A stretch of DNA of 64,000 bases from Acidobacteriaceae bacterium (GTDB taxonomy: Bacteria; Acidobacteriota; Terriglobia; Terriglobales; Acidobacteriaceae): the NCBI GenBank assembly GCA_903642225.1, contig CAHJWI010000008.1, forward strand, positions 1-64,000. Reading direction: 5' to 3'. Shown here piece by piece: positions 40,650-50,923 of the stretch (position 1 is the stretch's first letter; each line of letters begins with the position of its first letter). The notes under the pieces were generated by a model. That model was not told the DNA's origin and ran no database searches. It was given only the letters and a program-made list of their open reading frames with translations. The position numbers were made by a program, and so were the translations under genes.

Positions 40650-42829
40650 TAAGGCGTTACCCGGGGGTCGTGCGAGTTCTTCGCGACCTTGACCCTTGCC
40701 TGGTCCAATCGCTTATGCAGCCTGGTCAAGTCATCCTGGTCGTAATCCGCAGGCAGCGATTTGTTGTATTCGACGACGGCCCGCTCCCACTGGCTGATTG
40801 CAGGCTTCAGCTTGCCCTGCCGTTCCAGCACCTGGCCAAGATGGTCATGCAGAGTGGGGTCATTTGGATTGCGGTCCACTGCTTTCTGGATCTCTGCCTC
40901 CGCGGTCTGATACTGGCCCAGCTTGAAGTATGCCCAGCCAAGCGAGTCAAGATACGCATAGTTTTGAGGGTCCAGAGAGACTGCCTTTTTCAAGATCGTC
41001 ACAGCTTCAGGCAGCTGCATGCCCCGGTCGGCAAACATGTAGCCGAGCGAGTTCAGAGCAGCCGCGTTGTTGGGATCGATGGCCAGCACCGCACGCAGAC
41101 CCTTCTCCGCTTCAGTCATGTTGTTCTGCTTGTCGGCGATGCTTGCGCGCAGAAACAGCGGATAAATCTTGTCGTCGGGCCGGGTGGAAAAGACCTCGGC
41201 CTTCTCAATGGCGGCGATTGCGTCGGCGTAGCGCTTAAGACGGAAATCCATTTGTGCAATGGTCAGATTGATCGAGCGATCCTCTTTTTTGCCGCTGAGC
41301 TGCTTTGTCATCAGCGCGAACGCCTCGTCGACCCTGCCGCTGTCCAGCAACTGACCGGCGTACAGGGTCTGAATGTCGGCGTCGTTCGGCAGCGCATCTG
41401 CGGCCTGCTTTGCTATTTCCAGAGCCTTCGGCCAATTGTGCACGTCACGGTAGGTGTCGATCTCGTCACTGTACCCACGCGTGCGCATGTCGCCACCCAT
41501 CGCAACTACCTGCTGGTAGGTGCTTGCCGCTTCGGCAGTTTTACCCTGCTCACGGTAGAGATTCCCAAGCCGCTCCAAGAAAAGTGCACGGTTGCTCTTG
41601 TCACCATCGGTTGCATTTGCGTCAGCTTTTGCCGGGCCGGCGAGCGCGGCCTTCAGCACGATTTCCGCATCACCGTAGCGGCCCAGCGAGTCGTAGATCA
41701 AAGCCTCGTTATAACTCAGTTCCAATGACTCCGGCACCAGTGCTTTTGCTTTTTTGATCGTGACGAGAGCTGCGTCGTAGTCGCCTTCCCGGCGCTGAAT
41801 TTCGGAAATATGGATGTAGCTCTGGGCATCCTGCGGCTCTGCTACGACGATTTGCTGGTACTGCTTCATGGCGGCTTCAAGTTGGCCGTCGGTCAGCAGC
41901 GCACTTGCAAGGCCGCGCTGAGCATCCAGGTTGTCGCCATCATCGTCCAGTGCGCGCTGATAGGCGGCAGCGGCATCTTTGGGCCTGTGGAGCTGGTCAT
42001 AGGTAGAGCCAAGGGCGAGTTCCATGCGCGCGGAGCGATCCTCGGGCGGCAGGGCGGACAGCGTTGTCACCACGCGCTGCAGGTCTCCCTGCTCGCTGTA
42101 CAGGCGCGCCAGGTTCAACATGGATTCTTCCGAGCCGGAATCCAAGGCCTGAGCCGCCTTGAATTGTGCCTCCGCTTTGGGCGAGTCGTGATTCAACTCG
42201 TAAAGTTGCCCGAGTAACAGGTGGTTTTCCGTTGAATCCGGCTCAAGCTTTACCAGGGTTTCGTACTCTGTGATTGCCAGACCGACCATTTGCGCCTGCT
42301 GACCGTTCTGCATGTCGCCCAACGAACGGAAGTAGATGCGCCCCAGCAGGCGATGGGCTTCCAAGTCGTTCGGATTCTTTTTCTCCTGGTCCTGTGCTAC
42401 CTGCACCGCTTCTTTGATCCGTCCGACACGAAAGTACAGGTCTGCTAGACCGTCCTGCAGCATTTGCGAGCCCGGGTCGGCGGTGAGTGCGAGCTTGTAC
42501 TGCTCAATGGCCTGGGTGGCGTAATCCGACCGGCCCTGTGTGGTCGCAAGGTCTTCATAGATGTGCGCCAAACCGTAGTGATAGTACGCAGCGGACCGAC
42601 CCGTGGTGGCCGCCGTGGCTGGCAGAGCAGCCGTGCTGACGTCAGTAGACGGAGCGGCCTGCTTTTTCTGCGCGAGACCGACGACGGGAGCCAGAAGAAC
42701 TGCCGCTGCCGCAAGCAGCATGATGCTACGTGCAAAACCGGTTTGTGACGCCTGCAGTTCGCAACCTATTTCAAGTGCAGAAGTTTGCTTTGTGAAGCTA
42801 CGGGTACCGTGGATTTGCGGATCGGTCAT
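40649..42829 (-). CDS. exported or membrane-anchored TPR-repeat protein
   Basis: The product is about 726 residues. After a polar N-terminus comes one hydrophobic segment (about 27-43, ending VVGLAQ), then tetratricopeptide repeats spanning most of the rest. Examples are AYYHYGLAHIYEDLATTQ near the start and ALNSLGYMFADRGMQLPEA and AYLDSLGWAYFKLGQYQTAE near the end. TPR arrays bind partner proteins; no enzyme domain is seen. ATG 42829 was chosen with GAGAG-rich sequence upstream. It is followed directly by dgt. Confidence 0.85.
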   Translation of the reverse strand: MTDPQIHGTRSFTKQTSALEIGCELQASQTGFARSIMLLAAAAVLLAPVVGLAQKKQAAPSTDVSTAALPATAATTGRSAAYYHYGLAHIYEDLATTQGRSDYATQAIEQYKLALTADPGSQMLQDGLADLYFRVGRIKEAVQVAQDQEKKNPNDLEAHRLLGRIYFRSLGDMQNGQQAQMVGLAITEYETLVKLEPDSTENHLLLGQLYELNHDSPKAEAQFKAAQALDSGSEESMLNLARLYSEQGDLQRVVTTLSALPPEDRSARMELALGSTYDQLHRPKDAAAAYQRALDDDGDNLDAQRGLASALLTDGQLEAAMKQYQQIVVAEPQDAQSYIHISEIQRREGDYDAALVTIKKAKALVPESLELSYNEALIYDSLGRYGDAEIVLKAALAGPAKADANATDGDKSNRALFLERLGNLYREQGKTAEAASTYQQVVAMGGDMRTRGYSDEIDTYRDVHNWPKALEIAKQAADALPNDADIQTLYAGQLLDSGRVDEAFALMTKQLSGKKEDRSINLTIAQMDFRLKRYADAIAAIEKAEVFSTRPDDKIYPLFLRASIADKQNNMTEAEKGLRAVLAIDPNNAAALNSLGYMFADRGMQLPEAVTILKKAVSLDPQNYAYLDSLGWAYFKLGQYQTAEAEIQKAVDRNPNDPTLHDHLGQVLERQGKLKPAISQWERAVVEYNKSLPADYDQDDLTRLHKRLDQARVKVAKNSHDPRVTP

Positions 42830-42980
42830 GGTTCCAGTCTCTCTCTTCGAATCGAGCATCCGCTGGCGGCACCGTAAACGCTATGGAGATACCCTCGCGT
42901 TCACGGGCGTCCTCTCGACGCGTGTATCTCAGATTAGACGATAGACACTGTTGTGAGTTGCGCTAGGTCTCGCCAAGGTG

Positions 42981-44570
42981 CTAGCCATGTCGAAAATGCC
43001 GCATGCCGGTAAACAGCATGGCTACTCCGAGGCGATCTGCGGCTGCGATGACTTCAGGGTCGCGAACGCTGCCTCCAGGCTGAATAACGGCGGTGGCGCC
43101 CGCCTGGGCGACAACTTCCAAACCGTCCGCAAAAGGAAAAAATGCGTCGGAGGCGGCGACCGTGCCGGCCATGGGCAGAACCGCTTTCATCGCACCGAAC
43201 CGTGCCGCGTCGACCCGGCTCATTTGCCCGGCGCCAATCCCCACCGTCTGACCGTGGCCGTCGCTGGTGCGCGCGTACACGATGGCGTTGGATTTGACGT
43301 GCTTGCACACTGTCCAGGCGAATCGCAAGGCACGCATCTCGGCCTCGCTCGGCTTTCGATCAGTCAGCACGGTCCATGAACTTTCGGCGCTTGTACCCGT
43401 GTCCGCATCCTGCACCAGCATTCCGCCAGAGACCTGTTTTAGCATGCGGGCGGGCGTGGCTGGCTTCAATTCCAGCAGTCGCAAATTCTTCTTGGCCGCA
43501 AACCGTTCGACCGCCTCGGAAGTGAAGCCGGGGGCGACGATCGCCTCGACAAAGAGCTTTGCAATTTCTTCCGCGGCCGCGGCGTCCACGGACCGATTGA
43601 TGCCGATGACGCCGCCGAAGGCTGAGAGCGGGTCAGCGGCAAGAGCCCGATTGTAGGCCTCAAGCACAGTTGCGCCGGTTGCCGCTCCGCACGGATTGGT
43701 ATGCTTCACGATCACGACGGCAGTTTCGTCGAACTCGCTCGCTATTTGCCAGCAGGCGTCCAGGTCGACCAGGTTGTTGAACGAAAGCTCCTTGCCCTGC
43801 AGCTGGTGGGCATTTGCTATGCCCAGGCCGCTCCCGTCTGTGTAGAGCGCGGCTGTCTGGTGCGGATTCTCCCCGTAGCGCAATGTCTGCTTGAGCGGGA
43901 GATTGAGCCGCAAGGCAGCGGGCATGGCCGGGTGTGCGACGGGAATGGCCTGCGCATCATCTCCTGTCGGCGGCGACAGTGTCTCCAGCGCGTTTGCGAT
44001 GGCGGTGTCATACGCGGCTGTGGTGGCGAAGGCCTTTTGTGCCAGGCCCCAGCGTGTGGCCAGCGACAGCAGGCCGACGTTTGATTCCATCTCTGCCGCG
44101 ATCCCCTCGTAATCCGCGGCTTGCGTCACGATGGCCACGTCTACGAAGTTTTTGGCAGCGCTGCGCACCATGCTTGGTCCGCCGATGTCGATGTTCTCGA
44201 TGATCTCGGCGAGGCGGACGCCGGGTATGGATGCGGTCTTCTCGAAGGCGTACAGGTTCACGACGACCATGTCGATGGGCTCGATACCGTGGGCGTCTAC
44301 AGCCGCGACGTGTTCGGCGTTTTCACGGATATGCAGGATGCCACCGTGCACTTTGGGATGCAACGTCTTGACGCGGCCATCCAGCATTTCTGGGAAGCCG
44401 GTGAGGTCGCTGATATCACGCACGGCCAGGCCAGCCTCGCGCAGCGTCTTTGCCGTTCCACCTGTGGACACCAGCTCGACGCCGAGGGCATCCAGCCGCG
44501 CCGCAAACCCCACTACACCAGTCTTGTCCGTAACGCTTAGCAGCGCACGTTTGATCGGTTTCGTACTCAT
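42981..44570 (-). CDS. purH: bifunctional AICAR transformylase / IMP cyclohydrolase
   Basis: The 529-residue enzyme performs the last two steps of purine synthesis. The N-terminal IMP cyclohydrolase domain (about 1-200) has [23 protein letters not shown] and [16 protein letters not shown]. The C-terminal transformylase has [13 protein letters not shown], the catalytic KHTNPCGAA and [15 protein letters not shown]. Length and order are standard. It follows pyrD by 14 bases, forming a small nucleotide-synthesis operon. Confidence 0.97.
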   Translation of the reverse strand: MSTKPIKRALLSVTDKTGVVGFAARLDALGVELVSTGGTAKTLREAGLAVRDISDLTGFPEMLDGRVKTLHPKVHGGILHIRENAEHVAAVDAHGIEPIDMVVVNLYAFEKTASIPGVRLAEIIENIDIGGPSMVRSAAKNFVDVAIVTQAADYEGIAAEMESNVGLLSLATRWGLAQKAFATTAAYDTAIANALETLSPPTGDDAQAIPVAHPAMPAALRLNLPLKQTLRYGENPHQTAALYTDGSGLGIANAHQLQGKELSFNNLVDLDACWQIASEFDETAVVIVKHTNPCGAATGATVLEAYNRALAADPLSAFGGVIGINRSVDAAAAEEIAKLFVEAIVAPGFTSEAVERFAAKKNLRLLELKPATPARMLKQVSGGMLVQDADTGTSAESSWTVLTDRKPSEAEMRALRFAWTVCKHVKSNAIVYARTSDGHGQTVGIGAGQMSRVDAARFGAMKAVLPMAGTVAASDAFFPFADGLEVVAQAGATAVIQPGGSVRDPEVIAAADRLGVAMLFTGMRHFRHG

Positions 44571-44584
44571 CGCGGTTATCCTTT

Positions 44585-45535
44585 CTACGCCAGCTGCAAC
44601 GCACCTGTGAGTTCACTCACGCGCCTGACGCTGTGCGAAGCGCACCATTTTTCCAAACCTTTCGCCACCTTCTCCGCAGCACGCGGATCGGCGTAGCTCG
44701 CCGTACCTACCTGGACGGCCGTTGCACCTGCAAGCAAGAACTCCACGGCATCTTCCGCTCGCAGAATGCCACCCATACCGACGACCGGGATGCGGACCGC
44801 CTTTGCTGCCTCCCATACCATGCGCACGGCGATGGGCTTAATGGCCGGCCCACTTAGACCGCCGGTCACATTCGCGATCCGCGGCCTGCGTGTTTCCACA
44901 TCGATGGCGAGCGAGACAAAGGTGTTGACCAGCGAGAGTGCGTCGGCACCGGCGTTCTCGGCAGTTTTCGCCATTAGCGCAATGCTGGTCACGTTGGGCG
45001 AGAGTTTGACCATCAACGGCCGCGCACTTGCGACTCGGCAACGCTCCACAAGCTCCCGCAAGGCTTCCACGTCTGTGCCGAAGACCATGCCGCCATGCTT
45101 TGTATTTGGGCAGCTCGCGTTCAGCTCGTACATGGCGATGTCGTCGGCGTCGTTCAGGCGCTGGATGACGGCGATGCAATCGTCCACGGTGAAGCCAAAG
45201 ACGTTTGCGATGCAGACCACACCGCGCAGCTTACGGATGGCCGGCATCTTCGTGCGCACAAACGCGTCGACGCCAACGTTTTGCAGGCCGATGGCGTTGA
45301 TCATGCCGCTGGCGGTTTCGATGATGCGGGGTGCGCGGTTGCCCTCCATGGGTGTGCGCGACAGGCCCTTTGTGACAAAGGCACCGATTCGGTCCAGCGA
45401 CAGGATGTCGTCGAACTCCACGCCGTAGCCAAAGGTTCCGCTGGCGGCGATGATGGGGTTTCGCAATGCGACGCCGGCGACGGAGACGTGCATGGCTGTC
45501 TTGTCGTCCGTGCGCTTTGCCGTGCCGTTCGCCAT
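44585..45535 (-). CDS. pyrD: dihydroorotate dehydrogenase, class 1B catalytic subunit
   Basis: A 316-residue FMN enzyme of the pyrimidine pathway. The catalytic base is Cys in ELNASCPNTKHGG, which marks class 1 enzymes. IIAASGTFGYG, NAIGLQN, KLSPNVT and GMGGILRAEDAVEFLLAGA are family landmarks. Class 1B enzymes use a partner PyrK electron-transfer subunit, which is not encoded nearby. ATG 45535 was chosen; purH follows after 14 bases. Confidence 0.94.
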   Translation of the reverse strand: MANGTAKRTDDKTAMHVSVAGVALRNPIIAASGTFGYGVEFDDILSLDRIGAFVTKGLSRTPMEGNRAPRIIETASGMINAIGLQNVGVDAFVRTKMPAIRKLRGVVCIANVFGFTVDDCIAVIQRLNDADDIAMYELNASCPNTKHGGMVFGTDVEALRELVERCRVASARPLMVKLSPNVTSIALMAKTAENAGADALSLVNTFVSLAIDVETRRPRIANVTGGLSGPAIKPIAVRMVWEAAKAVRIPVVGMGGILRAEDAVEFLLAGATAVQVGTASYADPRAAEKVAKGLEKWCASHSVRRVSELTGALQLA

Positions 45536-45600
45536 CCGATGCCCCTGCCAGCAGCATATCGTTACCGCAGCGGGGAGGACGAAACGGGTACACTTGAGGG

Positions 45601-46944
45601 ATGCTCGACCTCGCATTTGTGCGGGCAAATTTGCCTGCCATTGAAGCCGCACTGCGTGCGCGCAACGCTGACCCCGCTCTCGTCCTTGGTGATTTTCTGT
45701 CCGTTGATCGTCGCCGGCGAGATGCCATCAGCGAGTTGGAACAGATGAAGGCCAAACAAAATCGGCTCTCAGCTGACATTGCCAAAAAGAAGCGGGCCGG
45801 TCAACCTGCAGAAGATGACATTCATCTCAGCACGGTTCTTAAGAACGATATGGATTGGGTAGAGCAATCTGCCACCGATGCAGATTTGCAAGTTCGGCGC
45901 ATTCTGGAGGCGTTGCCAAACCTGCCACAGTCCGCGGTACCCGTGGGTGCGGACGAGCATGGCAACGTGCTGGTCAAGGCGTGGGGAGAGAAACCGGAAT
46001 TTGATTTTGCGCCCAAGTCGCACTGGGAGCTTGGGGAGGCGCTGAACATCCTGGATTTTGATCGCGCTGCCAAGATTTCAGGGTCGCGCTTTGTGGTGCA
46101 TTACGGTGCGGGTGCGCGGCTGGAGCGCGCACTGGCCAACTTTATGCTGGATCTGCACACGCGTGAGCATGGCTACACAGAGGTGTTACCGCCGTCGGTG
46201 GTCAACTCCAAGTCGCTGTTTGGCACAGGCCAGTTGCCCAAGTTTGCTGGTGACCTGTTCCACTGCGATGACAAGGGGCCGTACGTTGCGGGTGAATTGC
46301 AGGACAGCGATCATTGGCTTATTCCGACCGCTGAGGTTCCCGTGACGAACCTGTTCCGGGACGAGACGCTGGACGAGTCTGCGCTGACGATCAACCTGTG
46401 CGCGTATACACCGTGTTTCCGGAGCGAGGCCGGCAGCTATGGGCGGGACGTGCGCGGGATGATTCGGCAGCACCAGTTCCAGAAGGTGGAGCTGGTGAAG
46501 TTCACCACACCGCACAAGAGTAACGAGGAACATGAGCAGCTGACTAGCGACGCTGAAGACGTGTTGCAGCACCTGGGGCTGCCGTACCGTCGCATGCTGC
46601 TTTGCACCGGCGACATGGGTTTCGCGTCGGCGAAGACGTATGACATCGAGGTGTGGCTGCCTGGTCAGGGGCTGTATCGCGAGATCAGTTCCTGCTCCAA
46701 CTTTGAGAGCTTCCAGGCTCGACGTGCAAACATTCGATACAGGCCTGCTGGTGCAAAGAAATCGGAATTTCTGCACACCCTAAACGGTTCCGGCCTGGCG
46801 ATTGGGCGGACGTACCTGGCGATCCTGGAGAACTATCAGCAGAGCGACGGAACGATTCGGGTGCCGGACGCGCTGGTGCCGTACATGGGCGGGCAGCAGT
46901 ATATTGGGCCGCAGGCACCTATTACGGCAGGAGGCAAGGTTTAG
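45601..46944 (+). CDS. serS: seryl-tRNA synthetase
   Basis: The 447-residue class II synthetase has an N-terminal long coiled-coil arm (about 30-105) that contacts tRNA-Ser. Its catalytic core has motif 2 FRSEAGSYGRDVRGMIRQHQF and motif 3 near NGSGLAIGRTYLAILENYQ. ISSCSNFESFQARR is also characteristic. It diverges from pyrD with a 65-base gap. A small membrane-protein gene begins at the last base of its stop codon. Confidence 0.97.
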   Translation: MLDLAFVRANLPAIEAALRARNADPALVLGDFLSVDRRRRDAISELEQMKAKQNRLSADIAKKKRAGQPAEDDIHLSTVLKNDMDWVEQSATDADLQVRRILEALPNLPQSAVPVGADEHGNVLVKAWGEKPEFDFAPKSHWELGEALNILDFDRAAKISGSRFVVHYGAGARLERALANFMLDLHTREHGYTEVLPPSVVNSKSLFGTGQLPKFAGDLFHCDDKGPYVAGELQDSDHWLIPTAEVPVTNLFRDETLDESALTINLCAYTPCFRSEAGSYGRDVRGMIRQHQFQKVELVKFTTPHKSNEEHEQLTSDAEDVLQHLGLPYRRMLLCTGDMGFASAKTYDIEVWLPGQGLYREISSCSNFESFQARRANIRYRPAGAKKSEFLHTLNGSGLAIGRTYLAILENYQQSDGTIRVPDALVPYMGGQQYIGPQAPITAGGKV

Positions 46945-47315
46945 TGCTCCGGACACTTCGCAGCTATGTTTTCTGGACTCACGAGCGTGGTTCCATGCAG
47001 TACGACATCATGGTGACGTTGATCTTGCTGTTCGTCTTCGTGACACCGCACTTCATCAACTACCGTGACCGGCCGCGGTTTCAGCTGCCGTCGCAGATTA
47101 TGGTGGAGAACGATGGTGCGGGAAACCTGGTGTACCAGGTGCGCGCTCAGGATGTGATGAGCAGCATAAAGCAGGGTGGCGACGCGGACAAGCAGACGCG
47201 GCGTGCGCTGCGACACCTGATCGAGCCGATTGCCGGTGATGTGAGCGTGGAGCGGTACGAGCCGTTGCTGACGAATGGGCAGGTGAGCGCATATCGGGTC
47301 TGGGCTCACCGGTAG
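46944..47315 (+). CDS. small membrane-anchored protein of unknown function
   Basis: This 123-residue product has one hydrophobic helix (about 23-40) and a soluble C-terminal part of about 80 residues that may be extracytoplasmic. It contains no cysteines and no recognised domain. It begins at a GTG overlapping the final base of serS, so it is probably translated by coupling. Conservation next to serS could be used to test whether it is real. Confidence 0.65.
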   Translation: MLRTLRSYVFWTHERGSMQYDIMVTLILLFVFVTPHFINYRDRPRFQLPSQIMVENDGAGNLVYQVRAQDVMSSIKQGGDADKQTRRALRHLIEPIAGDVSVERYEPLLTNGQVSAYRVWAHR

Positions 47316-47474
47316 GCCCTCCCCCTCCCCCTGTGGCGGCTAAATTCCTGATTCTGTTGGATCGTCGATGATTGAACCAGAATCGGGGCACCCACTTTCT
47401 TTGTGCGCCGCTGTGTGCATACCCCGGGTCTAATGTTTTGTGTGCCGGTCGTAGTGCCGGAGTGGAGTGTATGC

Positions 47475-48149
47475 ATGCGCCGTTTGCTGTTGCCGTTTGC
47501 TGTTGTGTTGCTGTCATGTTCTGCCGCGCAGGCGGCTATTGATCCCGCGCTGGACAAGGTGCTGCGTCAGCTGGACGCGGCGTCAGCCAAGTTTAAGAAC
47601 ACTGAAGCCGATTTGAAGGACGAATTCTTTGAACGGGTGGTGCGCGATACCACGACGCAGTACGGTTCGGTGTATTTCCAGCGAGGCGGCAAGGGTACGG
47701 AAATGGGTCTGCTGGTGCAGAAGCCTGCGATGAAGATTGTTCATTTTGCCGATGGGAACGGGACGATCTACGATCCGGCGAGCGCTAAAAAGTTCAACAC
47801 GTTCTCAACCGGTGCGGACAAGGCAAAGTCGGAAAGCTTTTTGACGCTGGGCTTTGGCGGCAGCGGCAAGGACCTTGAACGTGCCTGGGATGTAAAGCTG
47901 GTGGGGACGGAAAGCCTGCAGGATGGCGGCGCGGCGGTGGTGACCGACAAGCTGGACCTGGTGGCCAAGGACGCTTCGGTGCGGCAGATGTTTGCGCACG
48001 TGATGATCTGGCTTGACCCGGTGCGCGGCATCTCCATGAAGCAGGAATCGACGACGCCGGAGGGGGACAAGCGGACGGTGACTTACACGAACATCCGGTA
48101 CAACGAACCAAAGCTGGACGTGAAGAGGTACGCGTTTCCCAAGAAGTAG
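47475..48149 (+). CDS. LolA-like lipoprotein carrier protein
   Basis: The 224-residue protein has a signal peptide (about 1-21, ending AAQA) and a beta-rich LolA fold. Features include a start AIDPALDKVLRQLDAASAKFKNTEADLK, a YFQRGGKG turn, hydrophobic strands and the ending VTYTNIRYNEPKLDVKRYAFPKK. LolA-type proteins shuttle lipoproteins or other lipids across the periplasm to the outer membrane. No lolB-like gene is adjacent. ATG 47475 was chosen for the signal peptide. Confidence 0.82.
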   Translation: MRRLLLPFAVVLLSCSAAQAAIDPALDKVLRQLDAASAKFKNTEADLKDEFFERVVRDTTTQYGSVYFQRGGKGTEMGLLVQKPAMKIVHFADGNGTIYDPASAKKFNTFSTGADKAKSESFLTLGFGGSGKDLERAWDVKLVGTESLQDGGAAVVTDKLDLVAKDASVRQMFAHVMIWLDPVRGISMKQESTTPEGDKRTVTYTNIRYNEPKLDVKRYAFPKK

Positions 48150-48179
48150 GTGGAGGCGAACCAAGTCATCGCAAAAGGA

Positions 48180-48211
48180 TAGCCGCGAACGGTGAGAACT
48201 GTTCGCGGCTG
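48180..48211. terminator. bidirectional hairpin between convergent genes
   Basis: AGCCGCGAAC (48181-48190) and GTTCGCGGCT (48201-48210) form a perfect 10-bp stem with a 10-base loop, midway between the convergent genes ending at 48149 and 48221. On the minus strand it is followed by ATCCTTTTG, so termination of the ASADH-like gene is the better-supported role. Confidence 0.65.
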
Positions 48212-48220
48212 CTGAGTTGC

Positions 48221-49273
48221 TTACTGGACCTTGCCCAGTGGTCGAAGGCGGGTAAGTTCCACGGCGCAGGCGACCGCGGTGTGGGCGGCGAGCTTAAGGT
48301 TGTCCGCAACCATCCAAAGGGCGAACGTGCTGCTTTGTTGCGCTCTGGCGGGGACTGGGCGGACTTCGACCTGCATTCGCTGTTCGCCTGCAACGGAGAT
48401 GTTGCTGGCGGGTGCGTCATCTTCATTGACCAGTTCGAAATGGTCGCCGTCGAGGGCTTTCTCAAGGGCACTGATTGCAACCGGTGTGTCGAGTTCAACG
48501 AAGAGGCTGACAGCGAAGCCGTGGAAGGTGGGTGTCTGGACCCACTGCAGCACGGGGGCAGCGGTACCGGCCGGAAGCAGGGCGAGCAGCTGCCTGCTCA
48601 CGACTTCGCTGGTTGCGCCCAAGTTCGCTGTTGCCTCATCACCAAGGCGGGTGAGCAGATTGAACCCGGCCTGCACGTCGTACACGGCAGTCGGTAACGC
48701 CTGGAAGGAGAGCAGATTCACGGTCTGCTGGTGCATTTCGTCCAGCGCAGCGGAGCCATTTTCGCTGGCGGGCTGCAGGATAGTTGCGTAGGCATGCGTT
48801 ATCGGCGAGAGGCGGCTGAGTGCCTGCAGGACGGCAGCAAGCATGGAGGTCACGGGATGGGCGGCAGTGACGGCGTCGGTCTCGAGATTTAGTGGAGCCT
48901 CTGCCAGGGCTGGTGAGCGCACCGGGATCTTGCTGCTGAGCGTTCCACTGGCGTCAACCACGGCAGCGCCGAGGGTGCGGGCCGTACCCAGGTACTTCTC
49001 TACGTAGGCGGTTGTGGCAAAGATGGCAATGTCCACGCCATCGAAGGTTGCGGGTTCCACGGCGACGATGATGGCTGCTTCGTCGCCGATCTGATCGATC
49101 TTCGCCTCAATCCGGCCGTTGGTCTTTGCTTCGCTGGTGGCAGCGTCCTCTTCGTTGTCCATGAGGATGACAGAGGCTGCGGCGAGTGGACCCTTGGAGA
49201 GTTCTTCTGCAATTTCCCGGCCTAGAAGAGAGCCTGCGCCGACGACGGCGATGCGATAGTTCTGCTTATTCAT
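48221..49273 (-). CDS. aspartate-semialdehyde dehydrogenase paralogue lacking the catalytic Cys
   Basis: The 350-residue protein has the Rossmann start YRIAVVGAGSLLGREIAEEL and the ASADH/ArgC dimerisation domain. The active-site segment, normally NPxCST, reads AHPVTSM, with Thr142 at the Cys position, so normal thioester chemistry is not possible. Related Cys-less proteins are the USG-1 type of proteobacteria, whose role is unclear. It lies 98 bases downstream of pssA on the same strand. Confidence 0.8.
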   Translation of the reverse strand: MNKQNYRIAVVGAGSLLGREIAEELSKGPLAAASVILMDNEEDAATSEAKTNGRIEAKIDQIGDEAAIIVAVEPATFDGVDIAIFATTAYVEKYLGTARTLGAAVVDASGTLSSKIPVRSPALAEAPLNLETDAVTAAHPVTSMLAAVLQALSRLSPITHAYATILQPASENGSAALDEMHQQTVNLLSFQALPTAVYDVQAGFNLLTRLGDEATANLGATSEVVSRQLLALLPAGTAAPVLQWVQTPTFHGFAVSLFVELDTPVAISALEKALDGDHFELVNEDDAPASNISVAGEQRMQVEVRPVPARAQQSSTFALWMVADNLKLAAHTAVACAVELTRLRPLGKVQ

Positions 49274-49371
49274 ACCGTGTTGGATGCACCGAGGATGGAT
49301 GCGACTGAGTGCGATGGCTACTGTTCGCGGCTGAATACGCCAGGCAGATTACACGGCTGGAGGTAATGCGT

Positions 49372-50244
49372 TCAGCCAGATGCTTCGTGGCTGAGTGCGG
49401 CTGCGCTGCCCAAGCGTCGTTGACGGCTTTGTGCCGCGTAGACGATGCGCGCGATCAAGCCGGAGACGGTGTAACCGAGCGAAACCGCAATGAGCAGATA
49501 CTCGGAAAATCGTACGAGCAAAACGCCAAGGACCATGAGTACGACGAAGAGGCGCATGGTGTGCTGCTCGCCGAGGGCAATCTCTTTGCCGGACCAGAAC
49601 CGCCAGCGGCTGACCATGAGGAAGCCGATGAAGAGCAGGAAGGCGAGCCAGAGAAAGGCGATCCAGTTGGTATCGATGGGTGAGCCGTCGAAGCAGTGCA
49701 CAACGGAGGCGACGACGCCGGCCGCTGCGGGGATGGGCATACCGACAAAGTAGCGGCGGTTGGGCCGGCCTGGGTTGCTGGGAATGGGATTGACCGTAAC
49801 GTTGAAGCGGGCGAGCCTGCACGCGCCGCAGATGAGGAAGAGAAATGCGACAAAGACGCCGAGGTCCTGTGCGTCTGCTCGCCACTGCAGGTTGCCGGTA
49901 AGCGGCAGCATGCGGGTGCCCCATGTATAAGCCAGGATTGCGGGTGCAACGCCGAAGGTGATGACATCTGCCAGGGAGTCGAGTTCCCTGCCAAAGTCGC
50001 TTTCGGTGTTGGTCATGCGTGCGATGCGTCCATCAAGCGCGTCGAATGGGATGGCGAACAGGATGGCGATGGAAGCGCGGTTGAAGTGTTCCGTGCCAGC
50101 ACCCTGCAGGCATTGCGTGATAGCGTAAAAGCCCGCGGCGATGTTGCCAGCCGTAAACAGTGAGGGCAGGACAAACATGCCGCGGCGTGGGCGACGACGC
50201 GGTTTGCCGCTGGATGAGAGCACGCCGATGTCCGACGCGGCCAC
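49372..50244 (-). CDS. pssA: CDP-diacylglycerol-serine O-phosphatidyltransferase
   Basis: The product is about 290 residues, a CDP-alcohol phosphatidyltransferase with the motif DALDGRIARMTNTESDFGRE followed by LDSLAD, and about 6-8 membrane helices. It makes phosphatidylserine for Psd, encoded just upstream. GTG 50244 begins one base beyond the psd stop codon, though no strong ribosome binding site is seen and ATG 50178 is an alternative. A Ser/Lys/Arg-rich stretch precedes the first helix. Confidence 0.9.
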   Translation of the reverse strand: MAASDIGVLSSSGKPRRRPRRGMFVLPSLFTAGNIAAGFYAITQCLQGAGTEHFNRASIAILFAIPFDALDGRIARMTNTESDFGRELDSLADVITFGVAPAILAYTWGTRMLPLTGNLQWRADAQDLGVFVAFLFLICGACRLARFNVTVNPIPSNPGRPNRRYFVGMPIPAAAGVVASVVHCFDGSPIDTNWIAFLWLAFLLFIGFLMVSRWRFWSGKEIALGEQHTMRLFVVLMVLGVLLVRFSEYLLIAVSLGYTVSGLIARIVYAAQSRQRRLGSAAALSHEASG

Positions 50245-50245
50245 G

Positions 50246-50923
50246 TTATGCGACCGGAACCACAGGCATAGCTCCGGCGGAAGAAACGCCGAGATTGTCT
50301 GGAGCGACACGGGGCAGGAGCGCGATGATGGTAGAACCGCCCTTGACCTTGTCACCCTTTTTAACGCGGAGGTTTGCGTGCGGCGGAAGGAGTACATCGA
50401 CGCGCGACCCGAACTTGATCAAGCCGATGCGCTGACCTTTTTTGAGGGTGTCGCCGGGCTTGGCCCAGCAGACGATTCTGCGTGCGAGGAGGCCGGCGAT
50501 CTGCTTGACCTGCACGGCGTATTCGCCGTCCTCGATGACGACAGTGTTCTGCTCGTTGAGCACGTTGCTGTCGGCGCGCATGGCGTTGAGGAAGAGGCCG
50601 CGCTTGTAGTTGACGTGAGTAACGGTGCCGCTGATGGGAGAGCGGTTGACGTGGACGTTAAACACGCTGAGGAAAATGCTGAGGCGCAGGCGGCTGCCGA
50701 CGGGAGTTTCTATCCAGTCAGCCTCGGTGACGGTGCCGTCTGCCGGGGAGACAAGTTCGCCTTCGCCGGCGGGGATGCGGCGGGTAGGATCGCGGAAGAA
50801 CCAGAGAAAGAATGCCGCGAGCACCACAGGCACGGCCGCAATCCAAGAGATGCGGGTTAGCTCCCAGAGCAGGAAGGCCACAAAAAACAGGCCGGTAGCG
50901 TAATAGTACCCATCACGAACCAT
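50246..50923 (-). CDS. psd: phosphatidylserine decarboxylase proenzyme
   Basis: The product is about 225 residues, the short archaeal/bacterial type of Psd. Two N-terminal hydrophobic helices precede LVSPADGTV and [13 protein letters not shown]. The autocatalytic cleavage site reads [10 protein letters not shown], where the Ser becomes the pyruvoyl group. It converts phosphatidylserine to phosphatidylethanolamine. ATG 50923 overlaps the rimI end by 11 bases, and pssA follows directly. Confidence 0.94.
   Translation of the reverse strand: MVRDGYYYATGLFFVAFLLWELTRISWIAAVPVVLAAFFLWFFRDPTRRIPAGEGELVSPADGTVTEADWIETPVGSRLRLSIFLSVFNVHVNRSPISGTVTHVNYKRGLFLNAMRADSNVLNEQNTVVIEDGEYAVQVKQIAGLLARRIVCWAKPGDTLKKGQRIGLIKFGSRVDVLLPPHANLRVKKGDKVKGGSTIIALLPRVAPDNLGVSSAGAMPVVPVA

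Noticed and set aside
40436..41728. A 430-codon open frame on the plus strand
   Set aside because: It crosses the dgt start and the TPR gene in antisense. The TPR frame has real repeat periodicity; this one has none.
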